From contig NZ_MEJG01000001.1 of the NCBI RefSeq assembly GCF_002592045.1, positions 434,001-498,000 on the forward strand: a DNA stretch of 64,000 nt, given 5' to 3'. How positions within the stretch are numbered: position 1 is the first letter of the stretch; every line of letters starts with the position of its first letter. A model generated the notes under the pieces. That model was not told the origin of the DNA, did not search any database, and worked only from the letters and a program-made list of their open reading frames with translations. Source of the stretch: Parasaccharibacter apium (lineage in GTDB: Bacteria; Pseudomonadota; Alphaproteobacteria; Acetobacterales; Acetobacteraceae). Below, piece by piece: positions 56,659-64,000 of the stretch. The translations under genes were made by a program, and so were the position numbers.

Positions 56659-58110
56659 ATGTCCGGCTTCTCCCTAACACGCCTCTTTACCAAGAAGCAG
56701 CCCACCCCCTCTCATAACAGGCAAGACCCCCTTCCACCACGCCACCCTACTACCCCTCATAAAACGCCTGTCTCATGGCTCAAACGCCTAAGACGCACCG
56801 AGCCACCCACCCTCTCCCCCAACACAACCTCACACTTCATGCCCTACCAACCACCACCGGGTATCGTGCCAGAAGGTTATAACCGCCCCACCCCTCTTGG
56901 CTCCGATGCCGCGCCTAGCACCACAGCAGACATCACCAGTTGGGCTATGGGCCAAACCACCTCCCAACCCTCTTGGATGGCCGATGGTTTGGGCTTTCTT
57001 GGCTACCCAACCCTCGCTCAAATGGCCCAACGCGCCGAATTCCGCAAACCTTGCGATGTCATCGCCCGTGAAGCTACGCGAGAATGGATTAGCCTTAGCA
57101 CACATAATCCTGCCGATTGTCCCCCTCCCGGAATCCCTCAAGACCCTACAACCCGCCTCCACGCGCTTGAAGTCGAAATGAAACGACTCAATATTCGCGA
57201 ACTCCTCCACCAACAAATCCTTGATAGCCTCCTCTACGGCATCGGCCATATTTGGCTAAATATGGCTGACACACCCCGCACAACATACGGCCAAACCCTC
57301 CCCCTCCCCCTCACCTCCAACGGCGTCCGCAAAGGCACACTCGCCGGGCTAAAAACAATCGAGCCCATTTGGACAACCCCCAACGCCTATAATGCAGACT
57401 CCCCCCTACAAGATGATTATTACCGCCCCCGTAATTGGTGGGTACAAGGCTGCCTCGTCCATCGCGACCGTCTCATCAGCATGATCCCCTACGGCGTGTC
57501 AGACCTTTTTAAACCTTCCTTCAATTTTGGCGGTATGAGCCTCACCCAACAGCTACGTCCGTATGTTCATAATTTCTTACGAACACGGAACAGCATCAGC
57601 AACATCACCGCCAACTTCTCCAAACTGGTTTTAAAAACCGACATGGGCGGCCTCATGGCCACCGGCACCAGCGATGAAGCAGACCCCACAACCTCCATCA
57701 CAGGCCGCGCCTCCTTTATGCAGAAGATATCGGAAGGCCAAGACATCATCGTAGCCGACCACCAAAATGAGGACATCTCCATCATCGCCACGCCCCTCAC
57801 CGGGCTGGCAGACCTCCAAGCACAAGCTATGGAGGCCATGGCCTCCATCCCCGGTATCCCCTTAGTCAAACTCTTTGGCATTACACCCAACGGGTTAAAC
57901 GCCTCCTCAGCAGGAGAAATCCGCGTCTTTTATGATGAAATCGCCGCCTTTCAAGAAGCTCATATGCGCCCCGTTCTCACGCGATTACTCACCCTCCTTC
58001 AACTCAATCTCTGGGGGGCGACCGACCCCGCTTTAGAAATCACCTTCAACCCCCTTTGGCAGCACCTCTCCGCCACGCCAGAGCCAACTTCTTCCAAAGA
58101 GAGCCCATGA
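56659..58110 (+). CDS. Phage portal protein, DUF1073 family
   Basis: 483 residues. Forms the dodecameric channel at one capsid vertex. A Pro/Thr-rich N-terminal stretch is followed by the DUF1073 core (DVIAREATREWISL, IRELLHQQILDSLLYGIGHIWLN, IPGIPLVKLFGITPNGLNASSAGEIRVFYDEI). The same Pfam region also labels Acb1 anti-CBASS proteins, but the pair of HxT motifs of the Acb1 2H phosphoesterase domain is not seen here. Overlaps the DUF2213 gene by 4 bases. Confidence 0.88.
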   Translation: MSGFSLTRLFTKKQPTPSHNRQDPLPPRHPTTPHKTPVSWLKRLRRTEPPTLSPNTTSHFMPYQPPPGIVPEGYNRPTPLGSDAAPSTTADITSWAMGQTTSQPSWMADGLGFLGYPTLAQMAQRAEFRKPCDVIAREATREWISLSTHNPADCPPPGIPQDPTTRLHALEVEMKRLNIRELLHQQILDSLLYGIGHIWLNMADTPRTTYGQTLPLPLTSNGVRKGTLAGLKTIEPIWTTPNAYNADSPLQDDYYRPRNWWVQGCLVHRDRLISMIPYGVSDLFKPSFNFGGMSLTQQLRPYVHNFLRTRNSISNITANFSKLVLKTDMGGLMATGTSDEADPTTSITGRASFMQKISEGQDIIVADHQNEDISIIATPLTGLADLQAQAMEAMASIPGIPLVKLFGITPNGLNASSAGEIRVFYDEIAAFQEAHMRPVLTRLLTLLQLNLWGATDPALEITFNPLWQHLSATPEPTSSKESP

Positions 58111-59132
58111 CCATCCTCGCTTATGACCGCAGCGGCTCTGTCCGCAGCTTTGATGATAATGGCCGCCTGCGTGTAGAGCGCACCCCCATCAGCAAAGCTA
58201 ATATCTGCACTTATCAAGGCCGAGAAATCCCCCATTACGACAAACTCGGCCTGCATCCAGACCAGCCATACCGCCTCCTGCGCGACCCTCACGAACTCGC
58301 AAAAGCAGCAGATAGCTTTAACTCTCTCCCTATTCTAGAGGAGCATATCCCCACCAGTGCCCAGGCCCACCCACGAGAACTCACCGTTGGGGCCACCATG
58401 GATAATGCCCTCTTTGAAGCCCCTTATCTGACCGTCGGCATGGTCATTTTCGATGGCCCCGCCATCGCCCGCATCCAATCCGGTGAGCAGAAAGAACTTT
58501 CCTGCGGCTACGCTTATGAGGCCGATATGACACCCGGCACATATGGGGGCCAACCCTATGATGGCCGCATGATTAACATTCGAGGCAATCATATTGCTCT
58601 CGTAACAAAAGGTCGAGCCGGACCAGATGTCCTCGTCCACGATTCATCTCCCGCTCCGGCTTCCCCCTCACATAATAGGACACACACCACCATGACAAAA
58701 ACCGATGCACATTCCCCCGCTATAGAGAGCGACATTCCTAACACACCGCCACATAATGAGGCAGAAACCATCAAAACACATCAACCAACAGACCTACCGA
58801 CTGAAGATAAAGAAGCCGCCCTCAACGCCGCTATTCAAAAGGCCATCGCCGCCGACCGCGCCTTACGCCTCGCCACAGAAGAAGCCTGCCGCCTCGTTCG
58901 TCCCCTCGTTGGTGATGTTCACGGTATGGATAGCGCAGAGGATGTTTATCGCTACGCTCTTCAACACTCTGGTATGGCCGCCGATAGCCTAACAGAGGTT
59001 AATCAAGCGGGCTTGCGCGCACTTGTCCATGCACGCCTCACCACTATGGCTCCACCGGCTTATAACGCGGCTCACGCTCCCCTCGCAGCCGATAAAGCTT
59101 CCGCCTCCTATAGCGCACCACGCCGTTATTAA
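58107..59132 (+). CDS. DUF2213 family phage protein, possible prohead protease/scaffold
   Basis: 341 residues. The N-terminal DUF2213 part (IPHYDKLGLHPDQPYRLLRDP, FNSLPILEEHIP, QKELSCGYAYEADMTPG, GNHIALVTKGRAGPDV) is thought to be a head maturation protease-related fold; the second half is Thr/Pro-rich then helical, typical of a scaffold. ATG 58107 overlaps the portal stop (ATGA); the frame is open from 58056 but that overlaps the portal further. Confidence 0.85.
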   Translation: MTILAYDRSGSVRSFDDNGRLRVERTPISKANICTYQGREIPHYDKLGLHPDQPYRLLRDPHELAKAADSFNSLPILEEHIPTSAQAHPRELTVGATMDNALFEAPYLTVGMVIFDGPAIARIQSGEQKELSCGYAYEADMTPGTYGGQPYDGRMINIRGNHIALVTKGRAGPDVLVHDSSPAPASPSHNRTHTTMTKTDAHSPAIESDIPNTPPHNEAETIKTHQPTDLPTEDKEAALNAAIQKAIAADRALRLATEEACRLVRPLVGDVHGMDSAEDVYRYALQHSGMAADSLTEVNQAGLRALVHARLTTMAPPAYNAAHAPLAADKASASYSAPRRY

Positions 59133-59166
59133 TCACCTCTCCATCCTATAAGCAGGAATCTTTTCC

Positions 59167-59667
59167 ATGTCCGATTTCCAACAGACAGTCTCATACACAT
59201 GGCCGCAAGGCTTCCCCGGTGCCCCCGCTAGTGCCAACCCCATCCGCACCTCCATCGCGCCAGAAGGCGGATTCGTCGCGGGTAATAATGGCCTCACCAT
59301 CGCTCATTTCGCATGGCGCAATGATGACGGCATTACCCTGAGCAACAGCGGCACGACCGCACCGGCAGGCTTCCTCTATCGCAGCCAGCAAGGCGTGATG
59401 ACACAATATCTCCAATCCGCCACAATGACACTCCCCGCAGGCTTTGCCGCAAGCCTTGCAGAAGGTGGTGACTTCTGGGCACTCGCCACAACAGCTTCCA
59501 ATGCTGGCCAAGCCGTTTACGCCAATACAACCGATGGCAGCTTACAAACCGCTTCTCCATCCAACACACCACAGGGCACCGTTCCAACAGGCTGGGTCGT
59601 CTCTCGTGGTGGTGCAGCGGGAGAACTCATCATCATCTCCGGCCCAATGCACCCTGTAGCGGCCTAA
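59167..59667 (+). CDS. Phage structural protein, probably capsid decoration/cement
   Basis: 166 residues, rich in Gly, Ala, Ser and Thr with little charge, and beta-strand-like. It lies between the DUF2213 gene and the major capsid gene, where decoration or cement proteins are usual (lambda gpD position). The assignment rests mainly on position and composition. The conserved-looking parts are AWRNDDGITLSNSG and TTDGSLQTASPSN. Confidence 0.65.
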   Translation: MSDFQQTVSYTWPQGFPGAPASANPIRTSIAPEGGFVAGNNGLTIAHFAWRNDDGITLSNSGTTAPAGFLYRSQQGVMTQYLQSATMTLPAGFAASLAEGGDFWALATTASNAGQAVYANTTDGSLQTASPSNTPQGTVPTGWVVSRGGAAGELIIISGPMHPVAA

Positions 59668-59714
59668 TTGCGCTGTCACATCTCTATACCCCAAAAACTC
59701 ATTAAGGCATTCGC

Positions 59715-60737
59715 ATGACCCACTCCATCTCCCCTGCCATGCTTCAACGCGATTTCGGCGTCCATGGCATCCTTGACCATAACTTAGCCTTCGATAACGC
59801 TACGGCCCCTAACTCAGGGATTCCGAGCATTTTCTCCACCTATACAGACCCCCGCACGATCAAAGCGATCATCACCCCTATCCGCGCCGAAGCCATCTAT
59901 GGTCAGGGGCAAAAGGGCGACTGGCTGACAGACACCGCCCAATTCCCTTTCGTAGAACTCTCCGGCCAGACAGCCTCCTACGGCGACTATGATAGCTCCG
60001 GCGATAGTGACGCCAACGCTAACTGGGTCCAACGTCAATCCTTCCACTTCCAGACATGGACAAAATGGGGTGAGCGTGAAGCAGAACGCATGGGGGCTGC
60101 CCGACTAGACTGGGTCTCCCGTAAGAATGAGGCCTCCATCTCTGTCCTTAATAAAACAAGCAACCGCATCAGCCTATTCGGTATGGAAGGCCTACAGCTA
60201 CGCGGTGCTCTCAATGACACCGCCCTACCACCGGCCATCCAACCTAGCCCCAAAATCGGCCCTTCCGGCACTGCCACAGGCAGCAATGACTGGCTGAGCA
60301 TGACCGACCCGGTGCAAGTCTATAACGACATCCTCAAAGCCTTCCAGCAGCTCTCCGAGCAGATGGGCGGCAATGTCACGTTAGAAAGCCCACTGACACT
60401 CGTCATCCCGACAGAGCGTCAGCAATGCTTGCTTTATAGCAACCAGTACCGCACATCCCTCCGCGATTTACTGCGCGAAAACCTACCGAACTTAAAGATC
60501 GAAACCCTGCCAGAAGCCGGAAGCACACTTTCGGGCGGTCAGACAAAGGTCACGCAGCTTCAGCTCTTCCTACGCGAAGTCGATGGGCAAGAGAGCGTCA
60601 CCACCGCCTTCACCGAGAAACTCCGCGCTCACACGGTAGAACGCTACAGCTCCTACATCCGCCAAAAGAAATCGCAAGGCAGCTGGGGGACCATCTGGTT
60701 CTACCCCGTCGCCTGCGTCACCATGACAGGAATCTAA
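59715..60737 (+). CDS. Major capsid protein, DUF2184 family
   Basis: 340 residues with the DUF2184 pattern: SIFSTYTDPRTIKAI, GDWLTDTAQFPFVELSG, TYGDY-type ASYGDYDSSGDSD, WGEREAERMGAARLDW, LVIPTERQQCLLYSN and the C-terminal ERYSSYIRQKKSQGSWGTIWF. HK97-like fold is expected. No separate protease site is visible at the N-terminus. Confidence 0.9.
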   Translation: MTHSISPAMLQRDFGVHGILDHNLAFDNATAPNSGIPSIFSTYTDPRTIKAIITPIRAEAIYGQGQKGDWLTDTAQFPFVELSGQTASYGDYDSSGDSDANANWVQRQSFHFQTWTKWGEREAERMGAARLDWVSRKNEASISVLNKTSNRISLFGMEGLQLRGALNDTALPPAIQPSPKIGPSGTATGSNDWLSMTDPVQVYNDILKAFQQLSEQMGGNVTLESPLTLVIPTERQQCLLYSNQYRTSLRDLLRENLPNLKIETLPEAGSTLSGGQTKVTQLQLFLREVDGQESVTTAFTEKLRAHTVERYSSYIRQKKSQGSWGTIWFYPVACVTMTGI

Positions 60738-60740
60738 CCT

Positions 60741-61154
60741 ATGGCCGATCATGTCACCGTTCTCTGCCGCCTCCCATCCGGCATCCGGCTCGACCTGCAC
60801 GACCTGCCTAGCCTGAGCGAACGCGCTCAGGCTAGTGCCCCTATTATGGCCCCTCCACAGGCCCGTGCATCCATCACACTCAACGGCATCCGGCAAGACC
60901 CACACTACCATCCGTTGGAAAACCGGCTCCTTGGCCGCGCTGGTCGCACCAATGTCCCCACAGATTTTTGGAAAGCATGGCTAGAACAAAACAAAACTTC
61001 CAGCCTCGTCACCCAGAAACTCGTTTTTGCCGAAACCACAGCCGCCCGCGCTGATAACGCCATGAACGAACTCGCCAAAGAACGTACCGGCCTTGAAGGG
61101 GCCGAACATACATCCTTGGTTGAGGGCGTCACCCCACTGCACTCTGCTGCATAA
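60741..61154 (+). CDS. Phage head-neck protein of unknown function
   Basis: 137 residues, following the capsid gene by 3 bases. It begins [21 protein letters not shown] and contains [11 protein letters not shown] and [13 protein letters not shown], a pattern I have seen as a hypothetical protein next to DUF4054 and capsid genes in other myoviruses. No motif gives a role. Confidence 0.7.
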   Translation: MADHVTVLCRLPSGIRLDLHDLPSLSERAQASAPIMAPPQARASITLNGIRQDPHYHPLENRLLGRAGRTNVPTDFWKAWLEQNKTSSLVTQKLVFAETTAARADNAMNELAKERTGLEGAEHTSLVEGVTPLHSAA

Positions 61155-61231
61155 ACCTCCCTATATTCTGCCTTCCCGTCTTTATGAGGGGAAGGCAGCC
61201 TCTCGGCTCATTTCCTTGTAAGGACACCCGC

Positions 61232-61696
61232 ATGACCCCAGAACCACCGATGACATCCCCCGGCGTTGTTCCCTTTTCCTATACGGATTGGTTAGCGGCG
61301 TACCCTTCCTTTTCCGAAACCATCACCGCCCCACAAGCCGAGAGCTTCTTCCACCTTGCCGAGCTTATCCTCAATAACACGGCCCGCTCCCCTATTCAGA
61401 GCCTCACACAACGCCGAACACTCCTCTGGCTGCTCGTAGCTCATCAAGCACAGCTTTTTGCCAATAACAAAGCGTATAACGCTGACGCATCCTCTCCTAC
61501 TACCCCACCTGTTGGGCGCATCGCCTCCGCCACACGCGGCTCCGTATCCATCAGTTTTGATGGCAGTGCTCTCCCCAAACAAGCAGGATGGTTCAACCAA
61601 ACACAATATGGTCTTATGTTCTGGCAGGCTACCGCACCATTACGGCAAATGCGCTTCCTACCGGGGCGAACCCATCCCCCTCGCCTGTGGCCTTAA
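61232..61696 (+). CDS. DUF4054-like head-tail connector
   Basis: 154 residues. [31 protein letters not shown] and [12 protein letters not shown] match DUF4054-type adaptor proteins, which join portal and tail. The later part is rich in Ser/Thr/Pro. ATG 61232 has AAGGA upstream; the frame starts at 61184 but adds residues unlike the family. Its stop overlaps that of the reverse small membrane gene (TTAA). Confidence 0.75.
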   Translation: MTPEPPMTSPGVVPFSYTDWLAAYPSFSETITAPQAESFFHLAELILNNTARSPIQSLTQRRTLLWLLVAHQAQLFANNKAYNADASSPTTPPVGRIASATRGSVSISFDGSALPKQAGWFNQTQYGLMFWQATAPLRQMRFLPGRTHPPRLWP

Positions 61697-61887
61697 CCCC
61701 AAAGCAGCCACCAAACCGCATAAATCAGAATAAAGGGCACCAACAACCGCACAATCACATGTACCGTAAGGCCCTCTCCCTCCCCGCCAGAACGTACCAT
61801 TAAAAAGATGGTCCGTGTCAAAGAGAGCAAACACAAAATCACCACTACCGCAAACAACACAACCTTGCCTGTCACAGCACCATACAT
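61693..61887 (-). CDS. Small reverse-strand membrane protein (64 residues)
   Basis: ATG 61887 is preceded by AAGGAGG at a 9-base spacing. Two membrane segments are clear ([15 protein letters not shown] and [17 protein letters not shown]), with a short Gly/Glu-rich loop between. It is the second reverse-oriented small membrane gene in this operon and fills the gap between DUF4054 and the next structural gene. Its stop codon overlaps that of the DUF4054 gene by 4 bases. Function unknown. Confidence 0.7.
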   Translation of the reverse strand: MYGAVTGKVVLFAVVVILCLLSLTRTIFLMVRSGGEGEGLTVHVIVRLLVPFILIYAVWWLLWG

Positions 61888-62028
61888 AAACACCTACCTC
61901 CTTACATCTACCAAGCCCGATATACCCAATAGCCCAGTCGCTATACAGCCTTAAAGTGGCGGAGTGCTCCCCTTTCGTCAATCAAAACAGCCCGTCCCCC
62001 TCATATAATATGCAAGGACCTCCACATT

Positions 62029-62490
62029 ATGCCGTCTGCCCTTAAAGGGGGCCAAAAAGCCCATTCTTTGCTCCTAAAACTCACCCAATCCGCCACAAAA
62101 ACAAATGTTTCGGTCGGCTATTTTCCACAAGACCACTATCCAGACGGCACCCCCTTAGCCCAAATCGCAAGCGTGCAAGAATATGGCACCACCACCATTC
62201 CCGCTCGCCCCTTCCTCCGCTCTACAATTGCCAACCGCCAAACCGCCTGGGCACAACAAGCCCACCAGCTTCTCCAAAAACCCGACACATCCCCCCAAAA
62301 GGCCCTCACAACCCTTGGCCAAACCATCGTTGCGGATATTCAAACCACAATAGACCACATCACAACCCCACCACTCAAACCCGCTACAATCTCACACAAA
62401 ACACAACATCATAGCCCCCAACCGCAAAAACCACTCATCGATACGAGCCTCCTTCGCAGCAGCCTCCGCTCACAACTCACTCAAGAGTAA
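62029..62490 (+). CDS. Virion morphogenesis protein (HK97 gp10-like neck/tail completion)
   Basis: 153 residues. VSVGYFPQDHYPDGTPLAQIASVQEYGT followed by PARPFLRSTIANRQTAW is the pattern of HK97 gp10-like and Mu-type virion morphogenesis proteins that close the head or complete the tail. Basic C-terminus. AAGGA precedes the ATG by 10 bases. Confidence 0.8.
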   Translation: MPSALKGGQKAHSLLLKLTQSATKTNVSVGYFPQDHYPDGTPLAQIASVQEYGTTTIPARPFLRSTIANRQTAWAQQAHQLLQKPDTSPQKALTTLGQTIVADIQTTIDHITTPPLKPATISHKTQHHSPQPQKPLIDTSLLRSSLRSQLTQE

Positions 62491-62509
62491 CCCTCAACAG
62501 GCCTCTCCT

Positions 62510-62899
62510 ATGAATCTCTTCTCCCTCACCGCGGGCGTAACCGCAGCTCTCAACCCCCTCCAACCCGCCCAACTCCGCCGCATGACCGGGACAAAACACG
62601 CTGCCGATTACAGCACCACTCCTCTTTATGAGGACATCTCCGTCATGATCGACATCCAACCAGCCCCTAGCAATGCCCTACAGCTCATCGGCAATATCGC
62701 CCAACAAAGCGAAAACCGCACAGTTTATCTACGCGGTAACGCTCATACCCTCAGCCGCCCGCTCCAAAGCGGGGGAGACAGCCTCATTTTTGAAGGCTCC
62801 GAATGGCTCATCACAAAAATACTCGAACAATGGGGACCCAATGAATGGTGCCGCCTAATAGTTACACGCCAGACCCCACAGAGGTCACAACCCAACTAA
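62510..62899 (+). CDS. Phage neck protein of unknown function
   Basis: 129 residues between the gp10-like and LIC_12616-like genes, in the head-tail joining cluster. SLIFEGSEWLITKILEQWG near the C-terminus is the most family-like part. Overlaps the following gene by 55 bases if that one starts at 62845. Confidence 0.65.
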   Translation: MNLFSLTAGVTAALNPLQPAQLRRMTGTKHAADYSTTPLYEDISVMIDIQPAPSNALQLIGNIAQQSENRTVYLRGNAHTLSRPLQSGGDSLIFEGSEWLITKILEQWGPNEWCRLIVTRQTPQRSQPN

Positions 62900-63426
62900 T
62901 CCCAACAGAAAGCACCATCATGCACATGGTGGGAGATTGGCTTACAGAAGTCGCCCTCCCAGCAGATTGGGCTCTCATTCAGGGGCAGCAAAACCGCCTT
63001 CCCCCTCCAGCGCAACGTTTTATGGTCATGCAGACCATCACACGCCGCCCACTCGCAACCAATCGGCATGTTTATGGTCCTACCACAACCACCATCACCC
63101 AACCGGTAGAACTCGCCATTCAGCTTACTGCCTATGGTGATGATGCCATCACAACCCTTGGGACCATCAGCACCCTCTGGCGCGATCCTGCCGCGGTCAG
63201 TTGGTTCCAACAAAAACGAGACGACATGGCCCCCATCAACACAGGGCCCATTATGCAGCACAGCTTTATCACCGCAGAGCAACAATACGAGGATTCAGCC
63301 ACATTAACGCTCCTCCTTATCATACAAACCCGCCTCTGCCGCTCCGCTGAAACTGCCTTGGCACTCTCCATGTCCTCCATACGGGAGGTCGATCTGCCAT
63401 CTCAGCCTCTCTCCCCCATTTCCTAA
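62845..63426 (+). CDS. Phage neck terminator-like protein (LIC_12616 type)
   Basis: 193 residues if the ATG at 62845 is used; an ATG at 62920 would shorten it and avoid the overlap with the gene before. VALPADWALIQGQQNRLPPPAQRFMVMQTITRRPLAT fits LIC_12616/neck terminator proteins that plug the connector or tail top. A beta-rich middle and an acidic end follow. Confidence 0.7.
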   Translation: MVPPNSYTPDPTEVTTQLIPTESTIMHMVGDWLTEVALPADWALIQGQQNRLPPPAQRFMVMQTITRRPLATNRHVYGPTTTTITQPVELAIQLTAYGDDAITTLGTISTLWRDPAAVSWFQQKRDDMAPINTGPIMQHSFITAEQQYEDSATLTLLLIIQTRLCRSAETALALSMSSIREVDLPSQPLSPIS

Positions 63427-63465
63427 CGCTTCCTCTTTCCCCCTTAACATTAAGGACCCCATCTC

Positions 63466-64000
63466 ATGGCATCCCTTACAAGCACCATCCCCCTTTCCCA
63501 AATTGTCACCATCAACCCCGGCACGATTGGAGCCGCTAGCGGCGTCCCCTTCATCAACGGGTTATTCATCACCACACCGGGCGATACATCCACCCTCACC
63601 GCTGGGCAGCTCAAAACCTACACCTCTTTGGAAGACGTCACAAAAGACTTCCCCGCCACAAGCCTTGAAGCCCGCATGGCGTCCGTCTATTTCAGCGGCT
63701 TTGAGGACGCCACCCAAAGCCCCTCTACCTTGCTCATCTACATGGCTGATGCCGCCCACCAAGCCAGCCCAGCCGACTTGATGGACCTCATCACCAGCCA
63801 AACGCAAAACTTCGCTGGCTTTACCACCACATGGGAACCCACATTAACCCAGAAGCAGGCCTTCGCGAACTGGACCGCAAGCCAAGCAGACCGCTACTGG
63901 TACGTCCCTTTTGATACAGATGCACAAGCCCTCAACAGCCAGAATAGCACCAGCTTCGGCACATGGTTACAAAACCAGAATATTGACGGCACAACCCTGC
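63466..64000 (+). CDS. DUF3383 tail sheath-like protein, 3' truncated
   Basis: Begins MASLTSTIPLSQIVTIN and continues GAASGVPFINGLFIT, YTSLEDVTKDF, SLEARMASVYFSGFEDATQSPSTLLIYM, the pattern of DUF3383 proteins, which form the sheath of some contractile tails. 178 codons are visible and the frame is open to the window edge. ATG 63466 has AAGGA 9 bases upstream. It shows that the phage is likely a myovirus. Confidence 0.85.
   Translation, partial: MASLTSTIPLSQIVTINPGTIGAASGVPFINGLFITTPGDTSTLTAGQLKTYTSLEDVTKDFPATSLEARMASVYFSGFEDATQSPSTLLIYMADAAHQASPADLMDLITSQTQNFAGFTTTWEPTLTQKQAFANWTASQADRYWYVPFDTDAQALNSQNSTSFGTWLQNQNIDGTTL

Larger units (their letters stand above)
52575..64000. mobile_element. 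Prophage, left part with repressor, packaging and head/neck genes
   Basis: Contiguous phage genes from the repressor to the start of the sheath-like gene, truncated at the right edge. Terminase, DUF1073 portal, DUF2213, DUF2184 capsid, DUF4054, HK97-gp10-like and DUF3383 proteins mark a tailed phage, probably a myovirus. The left boundary is uncertain: dinB may be part of it. No integrase, replication or lysis gene and no att repeat are visible, so I cannot say whether it is intact or inducible. Confidence 0.92.

Noticed and set aside
56659-58110. Anti-CBASS nuclease Acb1
   Set aside because: It shares only the DUF1073 portal region; the paired HxT motifs of the 2H phosphoesterase domain are not seen, and its position is that of a portal gene.

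Overview
The window reads as a chromosomal segment of an acetic acid bacterium (Alphaproteobacteria, Acetobacteraceae). The evidence is the alphaproteobacterial order rimP-nusA-ylxR-infB-rbfA-truB-rpsO-pnp, families typical of the class (DUF1489, DUF1491, a pyrB-linked non-catalytic PyrC), and dense coding with many 4-base ATGA overlaps. A small-genome, sugar- or insect-associated member is my guess from gene content; no 16S gene is present to settle it. I saw no tRNA, rRNA, CRISPR array or insertion sequence.

Layout, left to right. 1-6.1 kb: 3' part of kup, then hemW, a DUF1489 gene, a TIM-barrel gene, pdxH and a nitronate monooxygenase-like gene. 6.1-15.9 kb: the translation and RNA operon on the minus strand, with a terminator-like leader in front of rimP. 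16.0-19.0 kb: three membrane-linked genes centred on an inner-membrane AAA+ unfoldase of ClpB second-domain type, with no recognisable partner. 19.0-29.0 kb: an amino acid ABC importer (binding protein and permease fused), a CcmA-CcmB fusion, aroQ-accB-accC, an RlpA-like protein, a BrkB-type membrane protein, an LpxO/AspH-type hydroxylase and an ornithine/lysine decarboxylase. 29.0-35.0 kb: an ABC exporter, nth, a family 8 glycosyltransferase with a changed DxD motif, and comEC. 35.0-43.3 kb: gltX-pyrB-pyrC'-plsY-dprA-topA, chained by overlaps. 43.4-51.3 kb: an S41 protease, a DUF1491 gene, an OmpA-type porin, a lipoprotein, a secreted protein, parE and an aldo-keto reductase.

51.4-64.0 kb: dinB followed by a prophage that runs off the right edge. 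It has a cleavable S24 repressor, a control region with four related palindromes, one early gene and a consensus promoter followed at once by an intrinsic terminator. Then come small and large terminase, portal, DUF2213 protein, decoration-like protein, DUF2184 major capsid, connectors, and the start of a DUF3383 sheath-like protein, so the phage is probably a contractile-tailed myovirus. Two small membrane-protein genes lie backwards inside the rightward structural operon, each with its own ribosome binding site. No integrase, replication or lysis gene lies in the visible part.

Three places look like single-base losses in homopolymers (two in topA, one in the third gene of the AAA+ cluster). 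The downstream frames still encode sensible protein, so consensus sequencing error is the first explanation, but true pseudogenisation is not excluded.
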